NCBI RefSeq assembly: GCF_049310905.1
Contig: NZ_JBMEMN010000006.1
Span: forward strand, 18,651 to 82,650
From: Gudongella sp049310905
Lineage (GTDB): Bacteria; Bacillota; Clostridia; Tissierellales; Tissierellaceae
Reading direction: 5' to 3'
Length of the DNA: 64,000 nt
The translations under genes were made by a program, and so were the position numbers. Shown here one piece after another: positions 16,495 through 25,899 of the stretch. The notes under the pieces were generated by a model that was given only the letters and a program-made list of their open reading frames with translations, made no database searches and was not told the DNA's origin. The stretch's first letter is position 1, and each line of letters opens with the position of its first letter.

Positions 16495-17535
16495 TTATTT
16501 TTCTTCATCAAGAACACTTCTTCTAAGTTGACCACATGATGCACTAATGTCTCCACCCATTTCACGTCTGACGGTAGTTGCAACCCCAAACTTCTTTAGC
16601 ATCGATTGAAAGCTTAGTACATGGTCTCTATCTGGTCTTCCTTCTTTATACTCACTTATTGGATTGAGTGGTATCAGATTTACATGAGCTAACATTCCAT
16701 CAAGTAATCTGGATATCTCCCTTGCTTCTTTTTCACTATCATTTGTTCCCTTTATCAAGGTATACTCAAATGTTATTCTTCTGTTTGTCTTGTCAATGTA
16801 GTATCTCAATGCTTCCATAAGTTCTTTTAGTTTATGCTTTCTAGCAATAGGCATAATTTCTTCTCTCTTCTCATCAAATGGAGAATGAAGTGATATGGAA
16901 AGCGTAATTGGTAAATTTTCTTCTGCCAGCTTATAGATTTCTGGCACTATTCCACAAGTTGACAAGGTTATATTTCTGAGGCTGATATTTCTTCCCAATT
17001 TGCTATTAATTATAGCAAAAAAATCAACTACATTATCATAATTGTCCAATGGTTCTCCACTACCCATAAGAACTATATTAGATATCCTAATTCCTAAATC
17101 CTTTTCAGCCTCATATACCTGATTAGCCATTTCAGCAGCTGTAAGATTTCTCACAAGACCACCTTTGGTGGATGCACAGAAACTACATCCCATTTTACAG
17201 CCTACCTGGGTGGATATGCATTGTGAATATCCATGTGAATAACTCATCACTACACTTTCAATGATGTTGCCATCAGGTAGCAAGAATAAATACTTAACGG
17301 TTCCATCAACCTTTGACTCAAATTTGTGAAGGACTTTAATTTTATTAACTGTGTACTCTAAACTGATTCTTTTCCTTAGATCCAGTGGAATCTGACCAAT
17401 TTCTAAAATATCTTCTCCGTCATGTTGGTGAAAATATCTAAATATTTGTTCAGCTCTAAAACTTTTTTCACCATAATCATTTATGATTTCTTTGAGTTTT
17501 TTTTGTGTCATACTGTTTAATTCCATAATCCTCAT
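16495..17535 (-). CDS. rlmN: Dual-specificity rRNA/tRNA adenine-C2 methyltransferase RlmN
   Basis: Radical SAM enzyme that methylates A2503 of 23S rRNA and A37 of some tRNAs. 343-346 residues. The 4Fe-4S motif CKMGCSFCAS is preceded by the family signature CISTQVGC; SGEPLDNYDNV follows. The methyl-carrying Cys is in SASCGQLR near the C-terminus. Two ATGs, at 17535 and 17526, are possible and neither has a clearly better ribosome site. It follows rsmB. Confidence 0.97.
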   Translation of the reverse strand: MRIMELNSMTQKKLKEIINDYGEKSFRAEQIFRYFHQHDGEDILEIGQIPLDLRKRISLEYTVNKIKVLHKFESKVDGTVKYLFLLPDGNIIESVVMSYSHGYSQCISTQVGCKMGCSFCASTKGGLVRNLTAAEMANQVYEAEKDLGIRISNIVLMGSGEPLDNYDNVVDFFAIINSKLGRNISLRNITLSTCGIVPEIYKLAEENLPITLSISLHSPFDEKREEIMPIARKHKLKELMEALRYYIDKTNRRITFEYTLIKGTNDSEKEAREISRLLDGMLAHVNLIPLNPISEYKEGRPDRDHVLSFQSMLKKFGVATTVRREMGGDISASCGQLRRSVLDEEK

Positions 17536-17595
17536 CTCTCTTCGCTCATATTATAACATGATTTCAATAGAGTTATTCCAATTTATTTAAAAAAC

Positions 17596-18930
17596 CTATT
17601 TTCTAGTCATTTTTGCAATAAAAAAGCCATCTGTTCCATGTATATGTGGATATAGCTCTATATAACCATATTTCTGTGTTTCACTAAGAACAATATCTCT
17701 TGGTAGTTCTATAGGTGTAAGCATGAATTCTGGATTTCTAATCAGAAAATTTTGTACCTGATCCAGGTTTTCATTTTTGTTCAAAGTGCAAGTGCTATAA
17801 ATCAGTTTTCCTCCAGACTTTACATAGCCAGCGGAGTTACTTAGTATTTGTGACTGTATTTCAACAAGCGTCTCTAAATCTTCACTCTTTCTATTAAATT
17901 TAATGTCCGGTTTTCTTCTCAACAATCCGAAACCTGAACAAGGTGCATCTACAAGACACACGTCAACTTTGTCTCTTAAACTTTCATCAAAAATACCTGC
18001 ATCGTACACCTGCCCCTCGATGATGTTTATTCCCAGTCTCTTGCAGTTTTCCATAATTAGTTTTATCTTCTGGGTGTACAGGTCTCTTGCAATTATTTTT
18101 CCCTTGTCATTCATTCTTTGTGCCATGTGGGTAGCTTTGCCTCCAGGTGCACTACATACATCTAATATAAGATCTTTTTCTTTTGGTTCTGAAATCTCAG
18201 TAACCAACATGCTGCTTTCATCTTGAATTGTAAAGAATCCTTCTTTAAATTCTTTAGAATCTGTAATATTTTCAGGATTAAGAACTTTTATGCAGTCTCT
18301 TGATAATTCTCCTCTAATAAGTTGCAAGTCATACTTACCAAGCTTATCTAACAAGTTCTCTCTATCGATCTTCAATGTATTAACACGTATGTTAAGCAAA
18401 GGTCTTGTATTGTTGGCTTTTAGGAGTTCCTTTGTAAACTCAAATCCAAACTGTTTTATCCACAAATCAACTAAAAAACCAGGATGAGAATAACGAACTG
18501 ACAATTCTTCCATGTTTTTTGGAATTTCAGTCAAGAAAAACTTTTCTCTTTCTCTATCAATCTTTCTCAAAACACCATTTACATATCCTATTGTACCTTT
18601 GTGGCCATATTTTTTTGCCAGCTTTACTGACTCATCAATTGCGGCATGTGCTGGTATTCTATCCATAAATCCTATCTGGTATATCCCAACTCTTAATATT
18701 TGTAATATCATTGGATGGATTTTCTTCATTCTTACATTTGAAGCAGATTTAATTATATTATCAATATACATACGGTTTTCAAGAACTCCGTAAACCAATT
18801 CTCTCAGTAATCTCTTGTCCTCAAGTGACATATCTATCTGTGAATATTCCTGCAGTGCTTTGTTAGAGAATTTACCTTTATCTTGCACTTCAGATAATAC
18901 CCTTATGGCTACTTCTCTAGTATTGAACAT
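17596..18930 (-). CDS. rsmB: 16S rRNA (cytosine(967)-C(5))-methyltransferase RsmB
   Basis: 444 residues: a NusB-like N-terminal RNA-binding domain (about 1-140, with VLRKIDREREKF) and a C-terminal m5C methyltransferase. Key motifs: SAM site LDVCSAPGGKATHMA, catalytic Pro-Cys in DAPCSGFGLLRRKPDIKF, and the second Cys in YSTCTLNKNENL. Neighbours fmt, def and priA form the classic fmt-rsmB gene group, here with a zinc peptidase between them. Confidence 0.97.
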   Translation of the reverse strand: MFNTREVAIRVLSEVQDKGKFSNKALQEYSQIDMSLEDKRLLRELVYGVLENRMYIDNIIKSASNVRMKKIHPMILQILRVGIYQIGFMDRIPAHAAIDESVKLAKKYGHKGTIGYVNGVLRKIDREREKFFLTEIPKNMEELSVRYSHPGFLVDLWIKQFGFEFTKELLKANNTRPLLNIRVNTLKIDRENLLDKLGKYDLQLIRGELSRDCIKVLNPENITDSKEFKEGFFTIQDESSMLVTEISEPKEKDLILDVCSAPGGKATHMAQRMNDKGKIIARDLYTQKIKLIMENCKRLGINIIEGQVYDAGIFDESLRDKVDVCLVDAPCSGFGLLRRKPDIKFNRKSEDLETLVEIQSQILSNSAGYVKSGGKLIYSTCTLNKNENLDQVQNFLIRNPEFMLTPIELPRDIVLSETQKYGYIELYPHIHGTDGFFIAKMTRK

Positions 18931-18941
18931 TTAATCCCTCC

Positions 18942-18966
18942 AAAAAAAAGGGAGATTCCTCCCCCT
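18942..18966 (-). terminator. Terminator between the zinc peptidase gene and rsmB
   Basis: On the minus strand GGGAG pairs with CTCCC across a 4-nt loop, followed by eight U residues (18949-18942). It may separate the priA-def-fmt transcript from rsmB-rlmN-stp-prkC, or only reduce readthrough. Confidence 0.7.
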
Positions 18967-19650
18967 TTATCTCCTTTGTCCTCGTAAGGCCAATAATCTT
19001 AACAATTCAGCCAAAGCGACTATTGTAGCAGCTACATATGTCAGAGCAGCTGCATCTAAAACTTTTTTTGCTGGTTTTAAGCTTTGTGAAGGTATCAATC
19101 CATTCTCCAGATGAACCATAGCCCTTCTACTGGCATTGAATTCAACAGGAAGTGTAACTATTTGAAATAATACAGCTGCAAGGAATAATGCTATCCCAAC
19201 ATCTATTAAGAATGGACTAATTATAAAACCAAGAATTACAAATATCCATACCAATTTTGAACCAAAATTCGCTATCGGTGCAATGTTGTTTCTTAGAATT
19301 AAGGGAAAATATCCCTCTGCATGTTGTATTGCGTGTCCTACTTCATGAGCAGCTACACTTACAGATGCTATGCTGCTACTTCCGTAAACATTTTGAGATA
19401 GTCTTATAACTCGTTTTCCCGGGTCGTAATGGTCAGTCAGATTTCCTCTGACAGCCTCAATTGGAATATCACTTAAACCACTACTATCAAGAATGCGTCT
19501 GGCAACCTGTGCCCCAGTCATTCCAGATTCGCTGGGTACTTTTAGATACTGTGAAAAAGTTGTCTTTACCTTCATTTGTGCATAGCCCGCAAACAAGATT
19601 GCTGGAAGCACAAATATCAACCATGATCCTCCATAAAAGCCTGTATACAT
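18967..19650 (-). CDS. Zinc-dependent membrane metallopeptidase (YugP/DUF2268-like family)
   Basis: 227 residues. An N-terminal membrane helix (SWLIFVLPAILFAGYAQM) is followed by a soluble part with the zinc-binding HEVGHAIQH at about residue 100 and further hydrophobic segments at about 120-170 and 200-220. This is the YugP-type neutral zinc metallopeptidase family, of unknown substrate. Its place between fmt and rsmB is common in Clostridia. The reading ends in a short basic tail. Confidence 0.92.
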   Translation of the reverse strand: MYTGFYGGSWLIFVLPAILFAGYAQMKVKTTFSQYLKVPSESGMTGAQVARRILDSSGLSDIPIEAVRGNLTDHYDPGKRVIRLSQNVYGSSSIASVSVAAHEVGHAIQHAEGYFPLILRNNIAPIANFGSKLVWIFVILGFIISPFLIDVGIALFLAAVLFQIVTLPVEFNASRRAMVHLENGLIPSQSLKPAKKVLDAAALTYVAATIVALAELLRLLALRGQRR

Positions 19651-19665
19651 AAATATCCCTCTTCT

Positions 19666-20592
19666 CTATAAAATGTATCCCTTTTCAATATCTTTCCCCA
19701 ACAATAGTTCCTTGACATTCATGGCTCTTTTGCCAGGAAATTGTAGCTGTTTAATAATTATAAAACCATCTGAGACTGCGACTTTGATACCATCTGGTTC
19801 AGCATCCACTATAGTACCGGGTGTAATATCATGATCTCTTTCTTCTACCTCAACTCTGTGTATCTTTATCTTCTGTCCTTTGTATTCCGTAAATGCAGAT
19901 GGCCAAGGTTTAAGTCCCATAACCTTTTTGTAAATATCCCTAGCAGCTTTGGTCCAGTCAATGCTACCAACACCCTTATATAATATAGGCGCATAACTCG
20001 ATTCCTCGTGTTTCTGTGGGGTTAAAACAGAATCACCCGACACAATTAATTCCATGGCTTCTATTACCAAGTATGATCCAACTTCAGCCAATTTATCATG
20101 AATTGTCTGTGAATCATCTTCCCATGCAATCGGTATCTCTTGTTTTAGAAATATACCACCTGTGTCAAGGCCTTCTTCCATATTCATTATTGTTATACCT
20201 GTATTGATTTCTCCATTCATAATTGCCCAATTTATTGGTGCTGCTCCTCTATACTTAGGCAATAAAGACGCATGTATATTTAGACAATTGTATTTCGGAA
20301 TCTCCAATATTCTTTTTTTTAAAATTTGACCATAGGCTGCTACCACTATAAAATCTGGTTCAATAATCTTTAGTTTATGATACGATTCGTCAGAATTTAT
20401 ATCTACTGGCTGAAATACTTCAATTCCCAATTCAATAGCCTTTTCCTTAACAGGGGTTGGTTGAAGCTTTTTTCCTCTTCCTTTTTTTTTATCCATTTGA
20501 GTAACTACAAGAGGAATATCGTAGCCTTCGTTGAAAATGTGTTCCAAAGACTTTACTGCAAAATCAGGAGTGCCCATATATATTATCTTCAT
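19666..20592 (-). CDS. fmt: Methionyl-tRNA formyltransferase
   Basis: Formylates initiator Met-tRNA using 10-formyl-THF. 308 residues with an N-terminal Rossmann-like catalytic domain (MGTPDFAVKSLEHI, NIHASLLPKYRGAAPINWAI, GITIMNMEEGLDTG) and a C-terminal OB domain (GLKPWPSAFTEYKGQKIKI). It overlaps the def stop by ATGA, so formyl addition and removal are encoded as a coupled pair. Confidence 0.98.
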   Translation of the reverse strand: MKIIYMGTPDFAVKSLEHIFNEGYDIPLVVTQMDKKKGRGKKLQPTPVKEKAIELGIEVFQPVDINSDESYHKLKIIEPDFIVVAAYGQILKKRILEIPKYNCLNIHASLLPKYRGAAPINWAIMNGEINTGITIMNMEEGLDTGGIFLKQEIPIAWEDDSQTIHDKLAEVGSYLVIEAMELIVSGDSVLTPQKHEESSYAPILYKGVGSIDWTKAARDIYKKVMGLKPWPSAFTEYKGQKIKIHRVEVEERDHDITPGTIVDAEPDGIKVAVSDGFIIIKQLQFPGKRAMNVKELLLGKDIEKGYIL

Positions 20593-21065
20593 GACAACTC
20601 CTCATCCTCAGCTACATTCTCATGGACTTCTTTAGCTTTGTCAGTGTATAAAACTCCTTCAAGATGATCTATTTCATGACAAAATACCCTTGCAAGATAT
20701 CCTGATGGCTTCATCTCAACCTTTTGACCGTTTTCGTCCATAAATGAAATGGTTATAGTCTGCGGTCTTTCAACTGTACCAGCCAAATCCGGTACTGAAA
20801 GACAACCTTCAATACCGTCAACTTCACCTTCTTGTGCTTCAATCACCGGATTTATTGCGATTATTGGTTTTTCTCCAATATCAATTGTTATTACCCTTTT
20901 CAAAACTCCTATTTGTGGTGCTGCAAGTCCAATACCGTTTTCATGCCTCATGGTTTCTACCATATCATCTAGTAACTGTAGTATTCTATCATCTAATTCA
21001 GCTACTTCTCTAGATTTTTTTCTTAGTATTGGATCGCCATCTAACCTGATCTTTCTTAATGCCAT
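20589..21065 (-). CDS. def: Peptide deformylase
   Basis: Fe/Zn enzyme removing the N-formyl group of new proteins. 158 residues with all three motifs: NGIGLAAPQIG, EGCLSVP (metal Cys), and FCHEIDHLEGVLY (metal His pair with the catalytic Glu). It lies 25 nt after priA and overlaps fmt by four bases. Confidence 0.98.
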   Translation of the reverse strand: MALRKIRLDGDPILRKKSREVAELDDRILQLLDDMVETMRHENGIGLAAPQIGVLKRVITIDIGEKPIIAINPVIEAQEGEVDGIEGCLSVPDLAGTVERPQTITISFMDENGQKVEMKPSGYLARVFCHEIDHLEGVLYTDKAKEVHENVAEDEELS

Positions 21066-21090
21066 CTCAATCCTCCTAAATTTACTTCTT

Positions 21091-23535
21091 CTATAATATG
21101 CTACTTGGATTAATATCTATGCTAATTTTTATGTCATCATGTTTTATTTTGCCCTTATCTTTATTATATACCCTGTTAATAATATTCTTTATAAGTTTAC
21201 TATCATTGTAACCGAATTTTAATAATATTTGCCAGCGATAGTTATTGTTAATTCTCTCTAAAGGTGCTGGATTAGGACCTAGCACATCAATACTAACTAG
21301 TTTTTCATTTTTTATATGCTTCTGTAGCTCCAAGGCAGACTCTTCCATCGATTCTTTTACATGTAATTGATTTTTACCGAATAATGTCACGGTAGCTATT
21401 CCTTTGTATGGAGGGTATCCAAATTCCTTGCGCAACTGTGATTCATTACTGTAAAATAATTTGTAGTCATTTGTCATTGCAGTGGTAATACTATAGTGAT
21501 CAGGATTATAGGTCTGCAATATTACATTTCCTGCTATATCTCCACGACCGGCTCTTCCAGCAACTTGAGTAACAAGTTGAAAAGTTCTCTCAGGTGACCT
21601 AAAGTCCGGCAAGTTCAATGTCGTATCCGCTGCTATTATGCCTACAAGTGTCACCCTTGGAAAATCAAGGCCTTTAGATATCATTTGAGTTCCTACAAGA
21701 ATATCTACCTCATTATTCTTCATTGAATCCAATGCTTTTTCATAATCTTCTCTTGATTTAATCATATCGCTGTCCATTCTCAATGTTTTTGCATCTGGGA
21801 ACAACTTTCGGACTTCTTCCTCAACCCTTTCAGTTCCTATCCCAAAACTTTTAAAATAATTGCTTCCACATGCAGGACAAGAAGATGGTAATGTATGGGT
21901 ATCTCCACAATAATGACATCTAAGTCTATTTGTTGATTTGTGATAGGTTAGACTTATATCACAATTATCGCACTTTGAGACATATCCACAACTTCTACAC
22001 GTTATAAATCCAGTATAACCTCTCTTATTCAAAAAAAGGATAATTTGGTTTCCATTATCAAGAGCATTAACCATCTCCTGGTATAGAATTTTGCTGAAAA
22101 TTGAACGATTTCCCTCCTGAAGCTCATCCCTCATATCAACTACATTAATTGATGGAAGGGAATTTCTTGTCGCTCTGTTTTGCAGTTCATAGAGCGAATA
22201 TTCTCCAATTTCAGTTCTATAATATGTTTCAATAGAAGGCGTAGCAGTTCCGAGAACAAGTTTTGAATTCTCTAGTTCAGATATTCTGATTGCTACATCT
22301 ATAGTGTCATATTTAGGATTATTAGATGATTTATAAGTATTTTCATGCTCCTCATCGATCACTATTAACCCTAAATTATTGAAAGGTGCGAATAAAGCTG
22401 ATCTCGCACCAACCACAATTTTATACTCACCGGTTTTTATCCTTCTCCATTGATCAAATCTCTCAAGCTGTGTAAGTTTGCTGTGAAGAATTGCTACTTG
22501 GTTGCCAAATCTACCAACAAATCTATCAATTGTTTGAGGAGTTAATGATATTTCAGGTACCAGTATTATAGAATCCTTGCCATTACGAAGCATATCTTCC
22601 ACCAGTTGAAGATATATTTCAGTCTTGCCACTACCTGTTATTCCATGAATAAGAGAAATATTATTATTGGAATGACATATTCCTTCATAAACTCTTTTTT
22701 GATCCGTGTTCAGCTCAATCTTTAGATACTCTGGTATATCTTTGGATACTGGTGTTTCATTGACAATTCTATTTTCAATTAATACAAGATTTTTAGTTTC
22801 CATAGCTTTTAAAACTGAAAGACTTGTATTTAGCTGCTTCAAGATCTCATTTGCTGCAATTTCATTAGTTCCTTTAAATAATGTCCAAATTTTTAGCTGT
22901 TTTTTTGCAGAATTACCAATAATTTCAACACCCTTATCAAATGAGACAGTTTGATTTCTTATTACAATTTTTTCAACTCTGGAAGTGCTTGTTTTTCTTA
23001 TATCAAGTACCAGTTTAATTGAGCCTTCTTCTTCAAGACTGGAAATCAATTTGTTGAAGTCCTTGTTCTGGCAGATATTCTGCAACTCTGTATACTCAAT
23101 CTTGCTGGCATTTGATACTTCTGACAGTATTATTTTTTCTTCCTCTGAATGGTTGTTGAAATTATTCAAGCTCTCACCAGGTACTACCATCGTAGTTATA
23201 TCCCTGAAATCGCCCGGTGGTAACATAGGCTGCATAGATTCATATCCTGTACAAAGATACTCTTCTTTTATCCAATTAGCTAAAATGATTTTTTTTTCAG
23301 AAATCAGAGGCTTATCATCCAGAACCTGAATAATATCCTTGGTCTTGTAAGATATGCTGGAATCATCTTTCATTTCTACAATAATTCCCATTATAGGCTT
23401 ATTATATCTACCAAAAGGTACAACAACTCTTACACCAAGTTTTGCTTGATTCTCAAGATCACTTGGTATGTTATAGGTAAATCTTTTGTCCACGCTTGAG
23501 GATTTATGATCAATTATAATCTCTGCAAAACCCAT
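21091..23535 (-). CDS. priA: Primosomal replication-restart helicase PriA
   Basis: 814 residues. N-terminal 3'-DNA-binding domain (VPFGRYNKPIMGIIV), winged-helix part, Walker A GITGSGKTEIYLQLV, DEEH box (VIDEEHENTYKS), and a cysteine cluster for two zinc ions (CRSCGYVSKCDNCD, then CHYCGDTHTLPSSCPACG), followed by the C-terminal helicase lobe. It is part of the coaBC-priA-def-fmt run, the standard order. Confidence 0.98.
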   Translation of the reverse strand: MGFAEIIIDHKSSSVDKRFTYNIPSDLENQAKLGVRVVVPFGRYNKPIMGIIVEMKDDSSISYKTKDIIQVLDDKPLISEKKIILANWIKEEYLCTGYESMQPMLPPGDFRDITTMVVPGESLNNFNNHSEEEKIILSEVSNASKIEYTELQNICQNKDFNKLISSLEEEGSIKLVLDIRKTSTSRVEKIVIRNQTVSFDKGVEIIGNSAKKQLKIWTLFKGTNEIAANEILKQLNTSLSVLKAMETKNLVLIENRIVNETPVSKDIPEYLKIELNTDQKRVYEGICHSNNNISLIHGITGSGKTEIYLQLVEDMLRNGKDSIILVPEISLTPQTIDRFVGRFGNQVAILHSKLTQLERFDQWRRIKTGEYKIVVGARSALFAPFNNLGLIVIDEEHENTYKSSNNPKYDTIDVAIRISELENSKLVLGTATPSIETYYRTEIGEYSLYELQNRATRNSLPSINVVDMRDELQEGNRSIFSKILYQEMVNALDNGNQIILFLNKRGYTGFITCRSCGYVSKCDNCDISLTYHKSTNRLRCHYCGDTHTLPSSCPACGSNYFKSFGIGTERVEEEVRKLFPDAKTLRMDSDMIKSREDYEKALDSMKNNEVDILVGTQMISKGLDFPRVTLVGIIAADTTLNLPDFRSPERTFQLVTQVAGRAGRGDIAGNVILQTYNPDHYSITTAMTNDYKLFYSNESQLRKEFGYPPYKGIATVTLFGKNQLHVKESMEESALELQKHIKNEKLVSIDVLGPNPAPLERINNNYRWQILLKFGYNDSKLIKNIINRVYNKDKGKIKHDDIKISIDINPSSIL

Positions 23536-23568
23536 TCCATAACTCCTTTCAATCTAGGACAATTTCTA

Positions 23569-24777
23569 CTAACTTCTGTTTTCCAGTATCAACTTCACCT
23601 TATCCAGTATAAAAGATGACAAATCATCCTTTGACATCAATGGAAGGCTTTCAATCTGGCCTGAAGCATCATAAATGGTGGCTATATTAGTATCGCCCTT
23701 AAACCCCGCTCCGTCCTGGGTTATATCATTCGCAACAATAAAATCCAAGTTCTTTTCTTTCATTTTTAAACCAGCATATTCTTCTATATTATTGGTCTCA
23801 GCTGCAAAGCCTACCATTATGCGATGTTCCTTGATTTTTCCAAAATAGGCAGCAATATCAGGATTCTTAGTTAGTTCGATAGACATTGACTTCGATTCAT
23901 TTTCTCTTTTCTTGATTTTTTTGTCACTGTAGTTCAAAGGCTTAAAATCAGAAGGAGCAGCAGCTTTTATCAAGACATCACAGTTTTCGAAATGCTCTCT
24001 TACTGCTTCCATCATTTCTTCTGTTGACTTAATATTCACGATTTTTACATTGGAAGGTGGGTCTAAATCAACTGGACCCGAAATCAGGACAACCTCAGCT
24101 CCCCTCTTTGCAGCAATACTAGCAATTGAGTACCCCATTTTTCCACTTGAGTGATTTGTAATAAATCTCACTGGATCTATTTCCTCAATTGTTGGGCCCG
24201 CGGTAACAACTATTTTTTTGCCTTTAAGATCCTTTTCAGTGAAATAATCCTCCAGATAAGTAATAATCTCTGCCGGTTCAGCCATTTTCCCAGCACCCAC
24301 GTCACCACAGGCAAGTCTTCCTTCTCCTGTGTTCATGAATTGGTGCCCAAGTTCTTTCAAAGCTTTAATGTTTTTTTGTGTTATTGGATTCAAATACATA
24401 TTCGTATTCATTGCTGGAGCAAATAGTATACTGACATTGGAAGCCATAACGACTGTTGTCAGCATATTGTCTGCAATCCCATTGGCTATCTTGCCAATTG
24501 TGTTTGCAGTTGCAGGGGCTATAAGAATAATATCTGGTCTTTGAGCAAGAGCAATATGTTCAACTTCCATATAGCTCTCCAGACCAAACAAATCAAAGTG
24601 AACTTTGCTCTGTGACATTGTCTGAAATGTCAAAGGGCTAACAAATTCAGTTGCTGCCTTAGTCATTACAACATCAACCTTAGCGCCGGATTTTTTCAAC
24701 TTGCTTACCAGATCTGCTGATTTATATGCAGCTATACCTCCTGTAATTCCCAATAGTATGTGCTTGTCCTTTAACAT
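23569..24777 (-). CDS. coaBC: Bifunctional phosphopantothenoylcysteine decarboxylase/synthetase
   Basis: Makes 4'-phosphopantothenoylcysteine and decarboxylates it, two steps of CoA synthesis. 402 residues: CoaC flavoprotein domain (about 1-180) with GITGGIAAYKSADL, the catalytic His-Pro-type region near VEHIALAQ and the substrate clamp APAMNTNMYLNP; CoaB domain (about 185-402) with VVTAGPTIEEIDPVRFITN and SSGKMGYSIA, KKREN loop and GFAAETN. It is 8 nt after rpoZ. Confidence 0.97.
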   Translation of the reverse strand: MLKDKHILLGITGGIAAYKSADLVSKLKKSGAKVDVVMTKAATEFVSPLTFQTMSQSKVHFDLFGLESYMEVEHIALAQRPDIILIAPATANTIGKIANGIADNMLTTVVMASNVSILFAPAMNTNMYLNPITQKNIKALKELGHQFMNTGEGRLACGDVGAGKMAEPAEIITYLEDYFTEKDLKGKKIVVTAGPTIEEIDPVRFITNHSSGKMGYSIASIAAKRGAEVVLISGPVDLDPPSNVKIVNIKSTEEMMEAVREHFENCDVLIKAAAPSDFKPLNYSDKKIKKRENESKSMSIELTKNPDIAAYFGKIKEHRIMVGFAAETNNIEEYAGLKMKEKNLDFIVANDITQDGAGFKGDTNIATIYDASGQIESLPLMSKDDLSSFILDKVKLILENRS

Positions 24778-24785
24778 GATTTCAC

Positions 24786-24992
24786 CTACTTAAAACTTCC
24801 AGCGGAAGGATTTACAAACTCAACCTTTCCTTCAGCAATTTCATCCAAAGCAATGGTTACTGGCTTGTTAGCCTTTGTATCTACTCTTGGAGTTGAACCT
24901 TCTACAAGTTGTCTTGCTCTTCTGGCAGCCACCATAACCAAAGTATATCTACTTTCTTTAGGAAGACAGTTCTCTTTTATCTTATCATTCAT
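24786..24992 (-). CDS. rpoZ: DNA-directed RNA polymerase subunit omega
   Basis: 68-residue RNA polymerase accessory subunit that stabilises the beta-prime subunit. It carries the family helix SRYTLVMVAARRARQL and NKPVTIALDEIAEGKV. It overlaps the gmk stop by 8 nt. The order yicC-remA-gmk-rpoZ-coaBC is conserved in Firmicutes. Confidence 0.95.
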   Translation of the reverse strand: MNDKIKENCLPKESRYTLVMVAARRARQLVEGSTPRVDTKANKPVTIALDEIAEGKVEFVNPSAGSFK

Positions 24993-25608
24993 TTTTGCTA
25001 CCCCCTTTTCTAGTTACCAGTTCTTTAATACCATTATGTCTCTTAACTCTAAGCTTTTCAGAATGTATGATGGCTTCAATATCTGCTACAGCTGCATCAA
25101 CCTTATCATTTACTACAAAGAAGTCATATTCGCCAACGAAATCCAATTCCTTGAATGCATTTGAAAATCTAGTATCGATATCTTCTTCAGTTTCTGTGCC
25201 TCTCTTAACTATTCTGTTCCTCAACTCATCCATTGTAGGTGGTAAAAGGAAAATGAATACTGCTTCTTTATAATTTTTTTTAATCTGTAGTGCACCCTGT
25301 ACATCAATTTCGAGTAATACTATTTCACCCTTTTCTATCTGGTCGAAAACAAATTTCTTTGGAGTTCCATAGTAATTCGTATGCACAAATGCATGCTCGA
25401 TAAACTCACCCTTTTCAACCATATCCATGAAAACATCTTTATCATAGAAAAAATAGTTTTCACCATCAACTTCAGTAGCTCTAGGATTTCTTGTTGTAGC
25501 AGAAATTGAAAATACAATGTCGTCTCTACTTTGCATAAGCGCCTGACTTACTGTTCCCTTTCCGCTACCCGAAGGACCTGAAAGAACTAATAAAAATCCT
25601 TTTGCCAT
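24985..25608 (-). CDS. gmk: Guanylate kinase
   Basis: Phosphorylates GMP to GDP. 207 residues with the P-loop LSGPSGSGKGTVSQAL, the GMP-binding region SATTRNPRATEVDGENYFF, FIEHAFVHTNYYGTP, LEIDVQGALQIKK and the lid RIVKRGTETEEDI. It is tightly packed with rpoZ. Confidence 0.98.
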   Translation of the reverse strand: MAKGFLLVLSGPSGSGKGTVSQALMQSRDDIVFSISATTRNPRATEVDGENYFFYDKDVFMDMVEKGEFIEHAFVHTNYYGTPKKFVFDQIEKGEIVLLEIDVQGALQIKKNYKEAVFIFLLPPTMDELRNRIVKRGTETEEDIDTRFSNAFKELDFVGEYDFFVVNDKVDAAVADIEAIIHSEKLRVKRHNGIKELVTRKGGSKNE

Positions 25609-25630
25609 AATTTCTCACCATCTTTCATCA

Positions 25631-25888
25631 TTATTCATGCCCATCCTCTTTGGTATGGAGTCTATGTGCAATAGTCTCCGGTTGCAAAGGGGATAATACA
25701 ATATGACCACTGTCCATAACAATTACTGCCCTGGTTCTTCTACCGTAGGTTGCATCTATTAGCGTTCCCTGTTCCTTGGATTCTTGAACCAGTCTTTTTA
25801 TTGGAGCAGATTCTGGACTGACTACAGAAACAACCTTGTTTGATGCAACTACATTTCCAAAGCCTACATTTATAAAATAAACTAACAT
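25631..25888 (-). CDS. remA: Extracellular matrix regulator RemA (DUF370)
   Basis: 85-residue DNA-binding protein of the RemA family, which in B. subtilis activates matrix and osmoprotection operons and forms ring oligomers. Family-conserved segments: FINVGFGNVVASNKVVSVV, LIDATYGRRTRAVIVMDSGH. The yicC-remA-gmk order matches B. subtilis. The targets in this organism are unknown. Confidence 0.95.
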   Translation of the reverse strand: MLVYFINVGFGNVVASNKVVSVVSPESAPIKRLVQESKEQGTLIDATYGRRTRAVIVMDSGHIVLSPLQPETIAHRLHTKEDGHE

Positions 25889-25899
25889 AGTTCTTCCTC